Notes: a model not told the origin generated them from the sequence alone. 64,000 nucleotides of DNA from Hemerocallis citrina (GCA_017893485.1 JACEHZ010000371.1:310001-374000); one strand, 5' to 3'. Positions 35,171 to 46,064 are shown, numbered from the stretch's first letter. Program-made: numbers and translations.

Positions 35171-35616
35171 ATCCCCTCGAGATTCGTCCCTTATTTGATT
35201 TTATGATTAAAATTCTGAAAATAAATATAAATTCAGAAAATATAATTAAAAATTCTAAAAATAATTAAAAACTGGAATAATTAATTAAAAATTCTAAAAA
35301 ATAATTATAAGTTTGAAAAATTATTTAAAATTCCCAAAAAAATAATTATGAATTTAGAAAATTTGTTTAAAATCCAATAATAATTATAAATTTGGAAAAA
35401 TTTATTAAAATTCTGGAAGAATAATTAAAACTCTGGAAAACTAATTAAAATTTTGAAAATATATTTAGAAGCTCTAAAAGGCAGTTACTACAATTAGCAG
35501 CTACTAATATGATTCCAAGCATCCCCATAAGTTGTTTATGCCCTTTTAATTGTGTAGAGAATAGTGAAATACTCCTCGAAGGTTGTTATATCCAACCTCC
35601 AGGAGTGGGGAGCTTA
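35171..35616. other. AT-rich tract and polypurine-like end of Gypsy-B
   Basis: AT-rich DNA built from AATTAAAATTCTGGAAA-like words, followed by a conserved stretch ending in GGAGTGGGGAGCTTA just before the LTR start at 35617. No gene. Confidence 0.6.
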
Positions 35617-36189
35617 TGATGTAGGTGAAAATTACAACTGATTGGGGTCGTACAATCTCAGCACGCATTTCAAAGCTTCCAAGGGCAGTACAGTAATTTC
35701 ATGTTGCCAGCAGGATTGCTAGTAGAACATGGGCATCCTCCAGGCCCATCAGCTTACCCAGATCAGTAATCATGGCCTACTTACATCCTAACAGAGGGGG
35801 ATTTCCTGCTAATCAATGTTGGTAGTCAAATCCCCCTAAATCAGGGATTGAACAAATGATTTCTCAATCACAGGTTCTTTCCTATCTGGATCACCCTCCA
35901 AAATCTATAAATACTTCTCCCTCTCCACCATTAAAAGATAATCACCATTTCAGTACTTAAACCTAGCTTTGACTTTTGGTTACTGACTTGATCGTCGAAG
36001 GGCATGTCGCCGGGAATACTCCCGGTGTTTCAGGCTTTCTGCAGGTGTCCACTGGCGGTCAACCACCACTGATCCACTAAATCCAACCATATACTAGCCT
36101 CATATTAAGGTCAGATCAACAACTGAGATTCACGCTTCCCTCTCATCTAAAGAACTTAATATATGTTGCTCCCACACCCAAAAAAAGCA
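35617..36189 (+). mobile_element. 3' LTR of Gypsy-B, duplicate copy 1
   Basis: TGATGTAGGT to AAAGCA, same length and block order as the 5' LTR at 6456, TATA box near 35908. The bases after it (GCTTC) no longer match the GCATG target copy. Confidence 0.85.
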
Positions 36190-36576
36190 GCTTCTACAAG
36201 GTATATCTGATTTACCCTAGTTAGCCTTTTTACATGCAATGTGAGCTTTTATGTTTGTAACTCGGTGGATTTAATTTTCTATTAAGCGTGGAAGGTCCAA
36301 AAAATAATGAATTTAGAAAATTTAGCTTAAAATCCGATAAATAATTATAAATTTGAAAAAGTTAATTAAAATTCGAGAAAAATAATTAAAACTCTGGAAA
36401 TTAATTAAAAAATCAAAAAAATATTTGGAAGCTCTAAAAGACAATTACTACAATCAGAAGCTACTAATAAGATTCCAAGCGTCCCCATAAGTTGTCTGTA
36501 TCCTTCTAATTGTGTAAAGAATAGCGAAATACTCCTCAAATGTTGTTATATCCAACCTCCAGGAGTGGGGGGCTTA

Positions 36577-37126
36577 TGATGTTGGTAAAAAATTTAACTG
36601 ATCGGGGTCATACAATCTCAGCACGCATCTCAAAGCTTCCAAGGGCAGTATATTAATTTCATGTTGGCAGCATGCCTGCTAGAATAACATGGGCCTCCTC
36701 CAGACTCATGCTAACTTACAGTCTAACAGAGGGGGATTTCCTGCTAATCAATGTTGTCAGTCAAATCCCTCCAAATCGGGGGTTGAAAAACTGATTTCTC
36801 AATCACAGATTATTTCCTATCTGGCTCACCCTCCAATGTCTATAAATACTTCTCCCTCTCCACCATTAAGATGTAATCACCATTTCAATAATCAAATCTA
36901 GGTTTGACTTCTTGTTTCTGACTTGATCGTCGGAGGGCCTGTCGCCGGAAATACTTTCGATATTTCAGGCTTTTTGCAGGTGTTCAGCGGCGGTCAGCCA
37001 CCACTAGATCCACTAAATTCAACCATATACTAGCCTCATATTAGGGTCCGATCAACTGCTAAGACCTGCACTTCCCTCTCATCCGAAGAACTCATCATTT
37101 GTTGTTTTCACACCCGAAAAACAGCA
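36577..37126 (+). mobile_element. 3' LTR of Gypsy-B, duplicate copy 2 (true right end)
   Basis: TGATGTTGGT to AACAGCA, followed by GCATG (37127-37131), identical to the sequence left of the 5' LTR. This copy carries the original right target duplication. It has a small deletion near 36708 relative to the other LTRs. Confidence 0.85.
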
Positions 37127-37222
37127 GCATGAGCAAGGTATATCTGATTTACCCTAGTTAGACTTTTTAAATGCAATGTGAGCTTTTATGTTTGTAACTC
37201 AGTGGATTTAATTTTCTATTAG

Positions 37223-37418
37223 GCATGGAAGGTGCTAATGCAGCCCTGATATCATTTTCTGATTCGATGAAGTTCTACTTAAACCCCCAGGGTTCTGAGG
37301 CTAGCATCTTGGAAGAACTGTCTAAAGCACCAAATCTGGTCCATACACGCCAGATCTTTGTGGAGAACTACCATTCTCTGCTGAACCATGCTCATCATGC
37401 ACAACAAGATTACGTGAG
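37223..37418 (+). CDS. AUG5: Single exon resembling AUGMIN subunit 5 (HAUS5-like)
   Basis: AUG5 is a subunit of the augmin complex, which recruits gamma-tubulin to existing microtubules in spindle and phragmoplast arrays. The exon lies between TTTTCTATTAG and GTAATTTT and encodes 64 complete codons with split codons at both ends. Blocks such as 'GSEASILEELSKAPNLVHTR' and 'HSLLNHAHHAQQDY' resemble the C-terminal region of plant AUG5 as I remember it, including exon phase at a Gly codon. The match looks only about half identical, low for this conserved gene, so it may be a diverged paralog or pseudogene. No other AUG5 exon is visible; both neighbouring introns are full of transposons. Confidence 0.65.
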
Positions 37419-37644
37419 GTAATTTTTCGTATTAGTGAGATCTGTATATGTACATGAGGATGAACTGTAGTTACCATGGGTATAAGAGCATGGTGTTAAG
37501 ATAAATCAGAGAGATGAAAACAATATTGAATATTGAATTGAGAAATAACTGAGTACAATATCTCCTATATATAGGAGTGAACCAAATACAAAATTAGCCC
37601 AAAACCCAATATGGGACTATAATATCTAACAACCCCTCTCAAAC

Positions 37645-38640
37645 TCATGGTGGGTCACACAGAGTGAGTTTGCCTACTAAATATCGAAATCTCTGAATAG
37701 TATGAGATTTGGTGAAGAAGTTTGCCGTCTGCTGTGATGAGGTAATAGAATGAAGAGAAATGGTCTCTGCTTCAAAGCGTTCACGAACATAATGACAATC
37801 AATTTCTATATGCTTTGTTTGCTCATGAAAGGCCGGGTTGCTTGCAATGTGTAGTGCACTCTGGTTATCACAATGAAGAGGAGTAGGTCCTGAAAGAGTG
37901 ACACCCATATCTGATAAAAGCCAACGAACATGAACAATCTCTCTAGTAGTAGCTGCCATTGCTTTGTACTCAGCTTCAGTTGAAGAACATGCAACAACTG
38001 CCTGTTTCTTACTTTGCCATGAGATCAGCGAATCACCAAGAAATAGACAGAAACCGGTGGTAGACCATCTGGTAGTAGGATCACCTGCCCAATCTGAATT
38101 AGAATATGCACTCAGCTCTAGTTTAGATGTAGCAGGCATGAATAATGAGCGAGTAATAGTGTCCCGAAGATATCTGAGAATCCGAAGAAGAGTACCGTAG
38201 TGAATTGATGTAGGAGTAGAAACAAACTGAATGAAAATGCTGACTGCGTGAGCAATATCGGGTCTGGTCATGCATAAGTAGACAAGTTGTCCGTATCAAG
38301 TGGGATCAGGAAGAAGCTCACCATTAGTGGGGCGAAGCGTCACATGAAGCTCTAAGGGTGTATCGGCTGATCGACTGTCAGAAAGGCATGCAGCAGAGAT
38401 AATATCTGATGTGTATTTCTGTTGAGAGATGAGTATCCCCCGAGATCCATGAGCAATCTCTAGGCCCAGAAAATAACTTAGTTTGCCAAGGTCTTTCATA
38501 TGGAACTGCTGATGAAGATATTTCTGGGTGGATGTAATGCCCGCAGAGTCATCCCCAGTAATAGTCATATCGTCAACATAAAGTAGTAGAAGTACCCTCC
38601 CCTACAGTGATGACCGCATAAACATAGAATGGTTCTAAGA
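37645..38640 (-). pseudogene. Copia reverse transcriptase C-terminus and RNase H
   Basis: Reading right to left: 'LLLLYVDDMTITGDD' (catalytic YVDD, about 38545-38590), 'QQFHMKDLGKLSYFLGLEIA' (38460-38520), 'QKYTSDIISAA', then after a stop near 38296 'MTRPDIAHAVSIFIQFVSTP' (38210-38271), 'SDWAGDPTTRWSTTGFCLFL' and 'ISWQSKKQAVVACSSTEAEY' (RNase H core) and 'PLHCDNQSALHIASNPAFHE'. The upstream RT fingers and everything before them are missing. The stop between the two parts and the truncation make it non-functional. Confidence 0.93.
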
Positions 38641-38897
38641 ACTCTGACTAAAACCGGCCTTGGTAATGACAAGGCGAAAACACTCAGACCAGCAGAGGAT
38701 GGTGCTACCGGTGTCTGAAGTAGAGGTGGGGTAGGATGAGGAATGATGTTAGGAGAAGGTAGGAGGCCGGAGGCAGACTGAAAGTGGCATTACTGCTGTT
38801 TGAATCTGGAGGAGGAACGAGAGGCGGTGGCATCGGGGAAGTCACTGGAGGCGGAAATATGTGGGAGAGACTGAGATTCCATCAAGTAGTAGTACCT

Positions 38898-38949
<52 letters not shown>

Positions 38950-39531
38950 ACAATAATAATAATAATATAATTTTTTTTCTTTTTTTTCTTTTTTTTATTA
39001 TTATTTTTAAAAAAAAAACAGAATAACGGATTTCGATTTTAGAGAAAATGGGTTTCGGGTTTAGAGTAGGAGAAGTTGGATTTGGAGTTAGGGTTTGAAG
39101 AAAGAGGGAAGAAGAGGGCGGCTAGGGTTGTGGGAGGGATTTGGAGAACGACGGTGATGTTGTCGTCGAGGATTCGAGGAAGAAAGGGTGAGAGGTTGTG
39201 ATGGGTTTTTGAGAGTAGATTGAAGACGGGTTGCTGTTGAAATAGACTGAAGAGGTTATTGAAGTGTTGAAGATGGTTGAAGACAGTACAAGTGATGGGT
39301 TTTTAGGAGTATATTGGGGATTTGAACGAAGAATACTGCAGTAGGTTATGAGATTTCGACGAGGACGATGTTGCTGATGTTTAGGAGATTTGGACGAAGA
39401 AGACTGCATTGGGTTATCGGATTTCGACGAGGACGATCATGCTGGTTGTTGCTGTCTTTTTTTTTTCTTTTTTCTTTTTTTGGCCATTGGAATTTTAGGG
39501 TTTTGGGACGAATGAAAATTTTGTATAACTT
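38640..39531 (-). other. Internal non-coding region of the deleted Copia element
   Basis: Between the RT remnant and the primer site there is no gag or integrase. It contains a (TA)n tract at about 38907-38947, T/A-rich runs to 39015, and a region 39030-39480 rich in GAxGA words whose minus frame (39122-39409) is Ser/Pro-rich without a recognised domain. I see no gene. Confidence 0.5.
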
Positions 39532-39969
39532 GGCTCTGATACCATGTTAAGATAAATCAGAGAGATGAAAACAATACTGAATATTGAATTGAGAAATAAC
39601 TGAGTACAATATCTCCTATATATAGGAGTGAACCAAATACAAAATTAGCCCAATACCTAATATGGGACTATAATATCTAACACATATGGGATCTTATATG
39701 CTTAAGTAGCTCACGTGGGAGTGCACCTCATACACGCAGTATTTACATGTCAGTCTGTATCAACCATTACATACTAATTAGTATGTGTGTCAACCCCAAA
39801 GTCTTGCTAAGTTTATATACATGTTCTAATGTGAACGACACATTATTAATGAATATACATATGTTTCTTCTCTCAACTACCAACAGTTGTTTATTGATAA
39901 AATAACCAAACCTATGTCATTTAGGTTGCATTTGATGTTTTACATTGCCAATGTGAGTTACTGCAACAA

Positions 39970-40720
39970 TAACAACAATATTTTTTTCCCAACTATTTGA
40001 GGTCGGCTACATGAATCTTGATTTTTCATTCTATTCGGTTTAGCGCAATATCTTCTATAAGGCCACAGTGATCATATCTTTTCTTACTGTTTCCATCCAA
40101 GTAAGTTTAGATCTTTCCCTATTCCTAACTCTGCCCTCAATACTTATCAAATCACTCTTTCTAACTGAGACACTACTAGGTTTACGTGTGACATGTCCAA
40201 ACCACCTGAGCCGATTCTCTTAATTTATCTTGAATAGGATCTACCTTTATCATGTCTCATATATGCTCGTTTCTAATTCTATCCTTCCTGCTTTTACCAC
40301 ACATCCATCTTAGCATCCTCATCTCCACTACACTCATTTTTTGGACATGGTGTATCTTTATTGTCCAACACTTTGCTTCATATAACATTGCTTGTCTAAC
40401 AGCCGTCCTATAAAATTTTTCTTTCAACTTTAATGGTATACGTTTACCACACAAAATACCACTAGTACTTCTCCAAGTAGGCTACCCTGCTTGGATCTTA
40501 TGTGTAACAACTTCATAAATCTCCCCATCTCTTTATATAATCGAGCCTAACTATCGAAAATATTCTCTTTTAGGTATCTCTTGACCATCAAGTTTCACTA
40601 CATTCTCATTTGTGTTCTGAATATCACTAAAATTATACTATATATCCTCTGTTTTAGTTCTTATTCTAAAGCATCTAGTTTTCGAAGTTTCTCTCCACAA
40701 TTCTAATTTAGCATCTTCAC
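39970..40720 (-). mobile_element. 5'-truncated RTE-type LINE fragment
   Basis: Its complement matches the 3' part of the LINE at 55570-58728. 'IPLKLKEKFYRTAVRQAMLY' and 'VQKMSVVEMRMLRWMCGKS' (minus, 40275-40430) are counterparts of 'IPLKLKEKFYRTVVRPEMMY' at 58245. The 3' end carries 'CCGACCTCAAATAGTTGGG' and a short (TTG)n tail, read here as CAACAATAACAACAA near 39965. Several stops; inactive. Confidence 0.85.
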
Positions 40721-41293
40721 AATGTGAGCTACTCTGTTATATAAATATAATAAATGAGCTGTGATTAGATTACTCTTTTTCATCTAAATTTTTAGTTCTT
40801 ACAGATCGTTCGTGGCTAGGTGGTAATAGGTGGTAATAAAAACGAATGGATTCACTCTCTTTTCTTGTTTAGGTTTGTCAGAGTATGTATTTCCCACAGG
40901 ATCTAACTTGTCGATGATAAAACCAGTGAATTTTTCTGTAACCTTTCCTTATGTAATTTGGTGTACTATTTATTCTCATCTTTCCGCTCGAATAAATATA
41001 GTTTTTAATAAGTTCAAATTTTCAGTAAAATTTCATTATTATGAGGTGTCATTGACAAAGTTGAGAGGAAAGGCCTTATAGATGGCCATGAACTTAATTT
41101 GTCAGGTAGATAGAAAACTTGTATTAGTTACCTAATCATATGGGGTGTATGGTACAAGGATTTTTTTTTGTTTCCAGGAATCATAAATCCTGAGAATTTA
41201 TGATTCCTGGGATTTATGATTCCTAGGAATCATAAAACATGTTTGGTATGGCTTAAACATCTCTAGGAACGTTAGTTGGAAGAGGATGACTAC

Positions 41294-41441
41294 ACATACA
41301 TGAGTTTTTACCCCAAACATACATTATAAATGCATTGGGGTCCACTTCTCACTAAAAGACAAGGTTTTAACATTGTCTTTTAGTAAGAAGTGGGAACCAA
41401 TGCATTTATAATGTATGTTTGGGGTAAAAACTCATGCATGT
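41294..41441. repeat. Long hairpin: 69-bp arms, 10-nt loop
   Basis: Arm 41294-41362 is the reverse complement of 41373-41441 with 5 mismatches in 69, loop GGTTTTAACA. It lies inside the TIR element, away from its ends. A transcript would fold into a nearly perfect stem, as do precursors of small interfering RNAs. Confidence 0.85.
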
Positions 41442-41990
41442 CTAGCATTTTGCTAGTTAGGAACTTAATGTCCTATGTTTGGTTGAGCTACATATTTTCT
41501 GGGAATGTTTAATTTTATTATTCAAAATACCCCTCTCATCCTTAAATAACAAAACAAACTATTGTTTCCTCAAACTTTTAACTCAATATCCTCATAACTG
41601 ATGCTGATATGGTTAATGCATACAATATAAATCAAATTGGTCGGGCAAATGCAAACAAAGAGCTTGGAAAAATGTTTAAGGTCTGTTAGGAACAACAACA
41701 TGGCCAAAAAGAGGAATATCACTTCTCACAAAATGAATATACGCAACAAAACAAAGTTATTTCACATTACACAGAGAAACCCTGTTCAATTCCCTCCAGA
41801 GTCCCAACCAACCACAAGGAACAGATTTTTGCGGAATAAGAGTATGAATCTGATAGCACCATGGTCTCAAAACTGGGTACCAGAATTGGGTATCGATTTC
41901 AGACATTTTGGTAGTATTAGCAAGGAAATTTCCAACCCAGCTAGGCCAATGGATTTGGTTATCAGCTGAGGGATTGTCTTATATAAGCAC

Positions 41991-42290
41991 CTATTCAAGA
42001 TCCTTTGTCCAGTCAAAAGGGTCCCAGTCTTTCACGAAACTTACGACAGCCTGCCTTTGATTCTCGACTGTTTCTTGTCGCTGGCGGCGGTGCATATCCT
42101 CCTCAGGTAGACGAAGCATTCCTCTTACAATATTTAGGCCAAAGTTGCTTGAGAAGTTGGCATCATCGTCGATCACATGGACAAAGCCCCGATCCAAGCC
42201 AAACTCAACGTGGAAGTAGGCCATGTTCTCTGGGATAACATCCGCAACGAGAGGTTCGACGCCGACGAGTTGGTCAAAGGCGCCAAAAAA
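41991..42290 (-). pseudogene. Protein-like fragment carried by the TIR element, not recognised
   Basis: An open minus frame reads 'FFGAFDQLVGVEPLVADVIP', 'ENMAYFHVEFGLDRGFVHVI' and ends 'AVVSFVKDWDPFDWTKDLE' and a stop. Composition (Trp, Cys-free, mixed hydrophobic/charged, predicted globular) is unlike the surrounding AT-rich DNA and repeat-derived frames, and the frame is open for about 100 codons. I do not recognise the family. A captured host-gene fragment (Pack-type element) or a transposon accessory ORF are both possible. No splice sites were assigned. Confidence 0.4.
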
Positions 42291-42810
42291 GTTGATTGAC
42301 GGCGACCACTTGGGTGCTCAGATTTTGGGGGGAGAAAGAGAAGATTAGTTTTTTGGGGAGAAAGAGGAGAAGAAATATGAAGAGACAGGGAGAGGTTTTT
42401 TTTTAGGGGGGGATTTGTAATTTTAAAGAAGTAACATTTTCCGAAGCCCTTGGGAATCTAAGAATCCCCCCCCCCCCTCCCCCCGGGAAAAATTTTGTGG
42501 GAATTGTTGCAAAAAATTCCTAGGAATCTTAGTTTCTTGGGAATTTGAAATTAAAAATTAGCATACCAAACATGGAAAACTAAATTTCCAAGTTAAGATT
42601 CCCAGAAAACAAAAAAAAAATCCTTGTACCAAACACCCTCATATAGTATAACAGGACTTGGGTATATCTACAACGATTGGATTTAATAATACAGAGTTCG
42701 ATCAGAATTTGAAGGCCAACAACACAATTTTCAACAGTTTTCTGCCCCAAAATGAAATGCTCCTATTGGATTATTTTATACGTAGGGGATCTTTTTTATG
42801 TGGTTATTTA

Positions 42811-43369
42811 GAGCATCTGTATCCAAAAAATGGATATTTTGGAAAAAAAAACATTTGTAGTCGACGTCTATATACCCATTTTTTGGGTTTCGAATGAACA
42901 GAAGACGACTATATTTGGCAGTGGAAATGACTTTATCCATATTTTAGAAATCGGAAGATGATTTATCGTCTCACAGTCGGACGGTATATGATTTTTCGTC
43001 TGAGACAAATTTTTTAATTGAGAAATGATCGGACGACATATGATCTGCCGTTTGAAGAATTTTTAAAAAAAATGAAATAGGAAGATGATCTTCCAATTGA
43101 GGAAGAGAGAGAATATACCAAAACTTGGATTTGTGTTGGACCGTCCAACACCTTTTTATTATTAGTAGTATATTTTAAATTACGGGGCGGCAGATCATCT
43201 GCCGTCTTTCACACTATTTAAAAAAAAATACGCAGATCTTCCAACGGTGATCTTCCGTTTCGTCCAAAAAAAACCATTTTTGAGTATTAATGACTGCAGC
43301 GTTTGAGCTATTTGCTATTTCCAAAATATCCATATACCTATTTTTTAACTTAAACGACTACAGATGCTC
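42811..43369. mobile_element. Tourist-like (PIF/Harbinger) element 1, 559 bp
   Basis: TIR GAGCATCTGTA at the left and TACAGATGCTC at the right, flanked by TTA on both sides (42808-42810; 43370-43372), the 3-bp duplication of PIF/Harbinger. No transposase. The interior has several palindromic GACGGCAGATCATCTGCCGTC-like words (near 42960, 43030, 43190). Confidence 0.8.
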
Positions 43370-43547
43370 TTATATCCCATATATGGCTAGATACATATTT
43401 TATGTGTGGGCTCATTTGTATTCCATATTCCATATATGCAATGATAGAGAGTTTTCTTTATGCGCAAGTTCTGTAAGCCAGGTTTCTTTGAGTAATAATA
43501 ACTAGTATAATATTTCTCAGAATATTTATAGCTCCATAGCCTGCTAT

Positions 43548-43733
43548 CAGGGCCAGCCCTAAGGTAGAGGCCTGTAGAAGCTATTTTTAGGGGCCTCCAA
43601 AAAAAATCCTTGTACCTATATATACATATTGTGTGCGAAAAGTCAATTTACAATTTGTATTTTTTTAGGGGCCCCCAAATTTAAATTTTGTGGGAGTTCA
43701 CCTCGGACCCCAGTGAGCTCAGGGTCGATTCTG
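43548..43733. mobile_element. hAT-type MITE 1 (186 bp)
   Basis: Ends CAGGGCCAGCCCTAAGG and, complemented, CAGAATCGACCCTGAG. A perfect 8-bp duplication CCTGCTAT lies at 43540-43547 and 43734-43741, diagnostic for hAT. The GGGGCCTCC-AAAA interior is shared with the element at 59326. Confidence 0.85.
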
Positions 43734-43749
43734 CCTGCTATATTTGCAT

Positions 43750-44116
43750 ATTGATGCTGCAGTATTTTTGTGTGGGAGCAATAGAAGATGAGTTCTTTGG
43801 ATGAAAGAGAAGTGCAGATCTCAGTCGCAGATCAGATCCTAATGAGAGGCTAATATATGGTTGTATGTTGTGGATATGGTGCACACTGGCAGCCGAATAC
43901 CTGCAAAAAGTCTGAAACAACGAGACTATTCCCGGCGACAGGCCCTCCGACGATCAAGTAAGCAACCAGAGGGTCTAAACGGGATTAGGTGGTAAAATTT
44001 TGATTACCTGGTAACAGTGAAGGTGGACCTGTATTTATAGGCCAATGAGAATCCTTTATGGAAAGATTACCTGCTGCATGGTTACATAACATTGATTAGG
44101 GATACGATGGAGCAGT
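43750..44116 (-). mobile_element. Gypsy LTR fragment (Gypsy-B related), minus strand
   Basis: The complement carries the family blocks 'TTTGCAGGTATTCGG', 'GCGACAGG...CGACGATCAAG' in reversed order and a TATA box (TATTTATAGG near 44033, complement). It is divergent from 6456-7028 and cut off at 44116 by the next LTR fragment. Confidence 0.7.
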
Positions 44117-45719
44117 TATGTAGCGCCCCGAATTTCAATAACAGAAATAAGAGACACAACTCCAGAATCTTTACTTCAATGTAATCCAAACACAAAATAA
44201 AACACAGGGAAAATACAACTTTTCTTTACAATAGTTCTTTATTACAATGCACAGTGAAAATTTAAACACATTTATTACAACATATTTCAACACTTTTACT
44301 TCAGTCATCTCACAGTCCAAGCTTTTAACCTTGCTCAAGCCACTTGCTTGCAAATCCTGCAAAACTATTAAAAAGTGAGCACGTCAGTTGAATACAACCG
44401 ACGCAATACTATAGTAATAGTAACCCTCCAAAATCTCATAATCACAAACTTATCACACAACATAAAATAAAACAACAATAAAAGATTCATAAATCAACAA
44501 GTGCCACTAAACATAAGTGTCAAAAAAAACAAAGAAAAATTGTTGAAAACAATGTTCAAGAAAACACAATGCATATGAGGCACGCTAATGCATACTTATT
44601 CGGATTCAATGCATCTCATACTACACAGGTCCAAGGGCAAGCCCTTACGTTCACCTCATTAGTGTTTGATCCCTCGCCATGCAAATCTACACATGTGGCT
44701 ACTATAAGATTTAGACAATTTGCAAGTACCTAACCCACACCCCGATAATTCTGGAGATCAATCTCACACCGCAGAAGAGCTGGAGACACTTTCATTCACA
44801 TCTCGATAATACTGGGGATTCAATCTCACACCGCAAGCCATGGCGCCTCACCACCCACAAACATCACATGAGCGTCACCTCGATCTCGATAATTCCAAAA
44901 ATCAATCGCACACCACAGATGAGCTGGAGACACTTCCATTCACATCCCGATAATTCCGAGGACCATTTCACACCGCAGACCATACAGAGGCCCTCCTACT
45001 CATGTTTGCCCTTGTTTCACCACACACCAACTAGTGCCTGTCCTTAGGTTTGTATTATTGGTAACCTGAGCCACCTAGAACTAGCTCCACCCTAACGGAC
45101 TTCCCTAGCCAAATCAGGAACACTAGCCCCTCAGGCTAATTTCCTACAATCAAAAAAATATCTACTGCCGGTACTCTAGGGCTCGCTCAGTCTCTAGTGC
45201 TCACAACTCAACGCTTCAAGCATCCATTTAGGGTTCTCACAATAACCCTAATCTGCAATCAAGAACCCCACTTGGCTCAATCATCAAAATACTATTTATT
45301 TACTCTTTTCTAAAAAACAACTTTCCCACGACACCCCGGTTGTGAAATCAAAATCTCGAAACAGGAAAACCTCATTTCAAAATAAATATTTGTACATCCA
45401 CAACCTCTTCATTATTCACATTTTATTTAATAAATCGTCGTTGCCATAAAACACTTTTTCTTATATGGAAACAAAATCCAATCCACCAAAATCCTTTAAA
45501 TTTAATTTTTAAATCTCACTTTCCATACATACATAAAATTCGATGAATCTCTCTAGAATTCAAATCAACTTAAACTAAAACAAGTCACTTTATTGTCTGG
45601 GATCTCATCCCTAAAATCTGAAATTCTTTAGTTCTAAAAATCTGAAAAATTGCCTCTTTGAAACTGAAAATAAACTCATTATAATTGAAAGTTTTTGTCT
45701 CTCGAAATAGAAACATATA
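44117..45719 (-). mobile_element. LTR fragment related to element A, minus strand
   Basis: Starts TGTAGCGCCCCGAATTTC, the complement of an element-A-like LTR end (compare GAATTCGAGGTGTTACA at 11191). Further complements of A-family blocks follow, for example AGTTGAATACAACCGACG near 44385 and a 'CCCGATAATTC...CACACCGCAG' motif repeated near 44745, 44803, 44888 and 44945. It ends abruptly where LTR-D begins. No second end was found. Confidence 0.65.
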
Positions 45720-45993
45720 TGTAATACCCAGCAAAATAGCATATAGCTATTTTGCATCGTAATCCGTGCACAGTTAAGAATTACACATGAATATATGTTT
45801 TTCTAATAATAATTGATTTTAATTGAGGAATTTCAGATATATTAGTTATTCTGAACCCGATAAGATGTATACGGGATATCTTCTCAATTAAATTGTGTGT
45901 ATTGTCCCGATTGTTTGACAAGACAATCTTTGGGACAAATAGTATTTTTATAAAATATATTCTTATATTTTACAAATAAATATTTTTGTAATG

Positions 45994-45996
<3 letters not shown>

Positions 45997-46060
<64 letters not shown>
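45997..46060. repeat. (AC)32 microsatellite
   Basis: Uninterrupted AC dinucleotide repeat of 64 bp, directly adjoining the CATAT target of the foldback element. Confidence 0.98.

Positions 46061-46064
<4 letters not shown>

Larger units (their letters stand above)
6456..37126 (+). mobile_element. Gypsy-B: outer gag-only Ty3/Gypsy element, split by nested insertion
   Basis: Bounded by LTRs of the same family (6456-7028; 35617-36189 and its duplicate 36577-37126) with TG...CA ends. The 5-bp target duplication GCATG occurs at 6451-6455 and 37127-37131. Internal order is PBS, gag (7109-7711 plus 30570-31487), then about 3.7 kb of tandem repeats and an AT-rich tract. I see no RT or integrase belonging to it, so it is probably non-autonomous. 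It is interrupted by element A at 7717-30569. The insertion point lies about 90 bp upstream of the AUG5-like exon. Confidence 0.85.
35336..37235 (+). repeat. Tandem duplication of about 950 bp: 3' LTR plus flanking intron/exon edge
   Basis: Copy 1 (about 35336-36296) and copy 2 (about 36296-37235) each contain the end of the AT-rich tract, the whole 3' LTR, about 97 bp of flanking DNA ('AAGGTATATCTGATTTACCC' ... 'TTTTCTATTA') and the first bases of the AUG5-like exon (GCGTGGAAGGT / GCATGGAAGGT). One breakpoint is thus inside the element and the other inside the exon edge. Copy 1 has lost the AG/G acceptor form (AAG instead of TAG). Confidence 0.85.
37494..39682 (-). mobile_element. Deleted Ty1/Copia element with 138-bp LTRs, minus strand
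   Basis: Near-identical 138-bp repeats at 37494-37631 and 39545-39682 start TGTTAAGATA and end ATCTAACA. The primer site GGCTCTGATACCA (39532-39544, complement of TGGTATCAGAGCC) abuts the right LTR, so transcription runs leftwards. Only RT/RNase H is recognisable; gag, protease and integrase are absent. Flanks CATGG and CATAT do not form a clean 5-bp duplication. The element sits in what would be the intron after the AUG5-like exon. Confidence 0.85.
41142..42638. mobile_element. TIR DNA transposon (about 1.5 kb), non-autonomous, superfamily uncertain
   Basis: Inverted ends GGGGTGTATGGTACAAGGAT and, at the right, the complement GGGTGTTTGGTACAAGGAT; direct flanks TCATAT at 41136-41141 and 42639-42644. 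Subterminal ATTCCTGGGAATC-type repeats extend inwards on both sides. No transposase is recognisable. The TIR style resembles PIF/Harbinger or hAT MITE families, but the 6-bp flank repeat fits neither exactly. Contains a 69-bp-arm hairpin and a protein-like fragment. Confidence 0.7.

Noticed and set aside
37489..39687. CATGG/CATAT as target duplication of the minus-strand Copia element
   Set aside because: Only three of five bases agree, so I do not count it as a target duplication.
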